DNA of 64,000 nucleotides from Streptomyces sp. PCS3-D2 (GTDB lineage Bacteria; Actinomycetota; Actinomycetes; Streptomycetales; Streptomycetaceae), in the NCBI RefSeq assembly GCF_000612545.2, contig NZ_CP097800.1, forward strand, positions 4,588,501-4,652,500, written 5' to 3'. Each line of letters starts with the position of its first letter. Position 1 is the stretch's first letter. Under the pieces are notes generated by a model. It did not search any database. It was not told the DNA's origin and was given only the letters and a program-made list of their open reading frames with translations. Positions 63,323 through 64,000 of the stretch are shown here, piece after piece. The position numbers and the translations under genes were made by a program.

Positions 63323-64000
63323 ATGGACCGCCTGACCAACACGATCCGCCCCTACGCCTGGGGATCCACCACGGCCCTGCCCGCGCTCCTCGGTGTCGAA
63401 CCCACCGGTGAGCCGCAGGCCGAGCTGTGGATGGGAGCCCACCCGGGCGCCCCGTCGCGCGTCGACCGCGGTGCCGGGGTCAGGACGCTCGCGGAGGTCA
63501 TCGCCGCCGACCCCGTGGGGGAGCTCGGTGCCGCCACCGTGGCCAAGTTCGGCCCCCGGCTGCCCTTCCTCTTCAAGATCCTCGCCGCCGGCGCTCCGCT
63601 CTCCCTCCAGGTCCACCCCGACGAGACCCGGGCGAAGGCGGGATTCGAGGACGAGGAGCGGCGCGGCATCCCGATCGACGCGGCGCACCGCAACTACAAG
63701 GACCCCCACCACAAGCCCGAGATGATCTGCGCGATCACCACCTTCGAGGGGCTGTGCGGCTTCCGCTCCCCGCGGGCGTCCGCGGACCTCTTCGAAGGGC
63801 TGGGCGTGGGCTCCCTCAAGCCGTACGCCGACCTGCTGCGCGCGCACCCCGAAGAGGCCGCGCTGCGCGAGGTGCTGACCGCCGTACTGAGCGCGGACCG
63901 CGAGCAGATGGCCCGTACGGTCGCCGAGACCGCGGCCGCCGCCGAGCGCCTGGGCGGCGAGTACGCCACGTACGCCGCCCTGGTCCACGAGTACCCGGGG
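63323..64000 (+). CDS. manA: Mannose-6-phosphate isomerase, truncated by window end
   Basis: The visible 226 residues start MDRLTNTIRPYAWGSTTALP and contain the type I phosphomannose isomerase landmarks: AELWMGAHPGAPS, FLFKILAAGAPLSLQVHPDETRA (zinc ligands Gln and His) and NYKDPHHKPEMICAITTFEGLCGFR (zinc Glu). The enzyme links fructose-6-phosphate to mannose-6-phosphate, feeding manB and manC. AGGAAG lies upstream of the ATG at 63323. The frame runs off the window; the final zinc His is not visible. Confidence 0.95.
   Translation, partial: MDRLTNTIRPYAWGSTTALPALLGVEPTGEPQAELWMGAHPGAPSRVDRGAGVRTLAEVIAADPVGELGAATVAKFGPRLPFLFKILAAGAPLSLQVHPDETRAKAGFEDEERRGIPIDAAHRNYKDPHHKPEMICAITTFEGLCGFRSPRASADLFEGLGVGSLKPYADLLRAHPEEAALREVLTAVLSADREQMARTVAETAAAAERLGGEYATYAALVHEYPG

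Overview
The window is very GC-rich DNA with dense genes, third codon positions dominated by C and G, many GTG starts, and stop/start overlaps of the ATGA and GTGA type. Together with a tRNA-Leu(UAA) matching bldA and an 87-residue WhiB protein, this points to a Streptomyces (or close Streptomycetaceae) chromosome core region. I saw no prophage, transposase, CRISPR array or replication origin.

Layout. 1-8000: the start of an ABC exporter ATPase, the bldA tRNA with a clear terminator, a Bax-inhibitor-1-like membrane protein, small conserved proteins, a thiolase followed by a 100-bp tandem duplication, an SGNH hydrolase and cystathionine beta-synthase. 8500-18800: an RpiR regulator, a TetR/FAD-monooxygenase divergent pair with five iterated palindromes, a PLP decarboxylase, and a histidine-utilisation operon (hutU, an M20 amidohydrolase, hutF, hutI) preceded by a palindrome related to a sequence before the RpiR gene. 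18900-23100: a four-gene cell-surface operon with two sortase substrates carrying different sorting motifs (LPQTG and LAETG). 23150-27800: a POT peptide transporter, a two-component system preceded by a 43-codon ORF that overlaps the regulator start, and a GtrA protein. 28000-32140: purK-purE-dipeptidase, then a second dipeptidase-like protein that has lost its metal ligands.

32270-64000 is an envelope and development region whose gene content resembles the mycobacterial whiB2/fbiAB/manABC neighbourhood: a nucleotide-sugar dehydrogenase, an acyl-CoA dehydrogenase, a GDP-mannose pyrophosphorylase-like protein, five LytR-CpsA-Psr (LCP) proteins interleaved with a glycosyltransferase and a thioesterase, a peptidoglycan-recognition amidase, a DNA glycosylase, F420 biosynthesis genes (fbiA-fbiB), cysteine dioxygenase, whiB, a 1210-residue membrane glycosyltransferase with a secreted DUF5719-type partner, then DUF3499, manB, a Trm112-like protein, a SIS-domain protein and manA. 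manA, manB and the manC-like gene could supply GDP-mannose for surface glycans that LCP proteins attach to peptidoglycan.

The most striking element is a 28-codon leader peptide directly upstream of cysteine dioxygenase that ends in six consecutive cysteine codons and a stop. It appears to be leaderless, with a consensus -35 placed so that transcription could begin at its ATG. It looks like a cysteine-responsive attenuator, here controlling a cysteine-degrading enzyme rather than cysteine synthesis.
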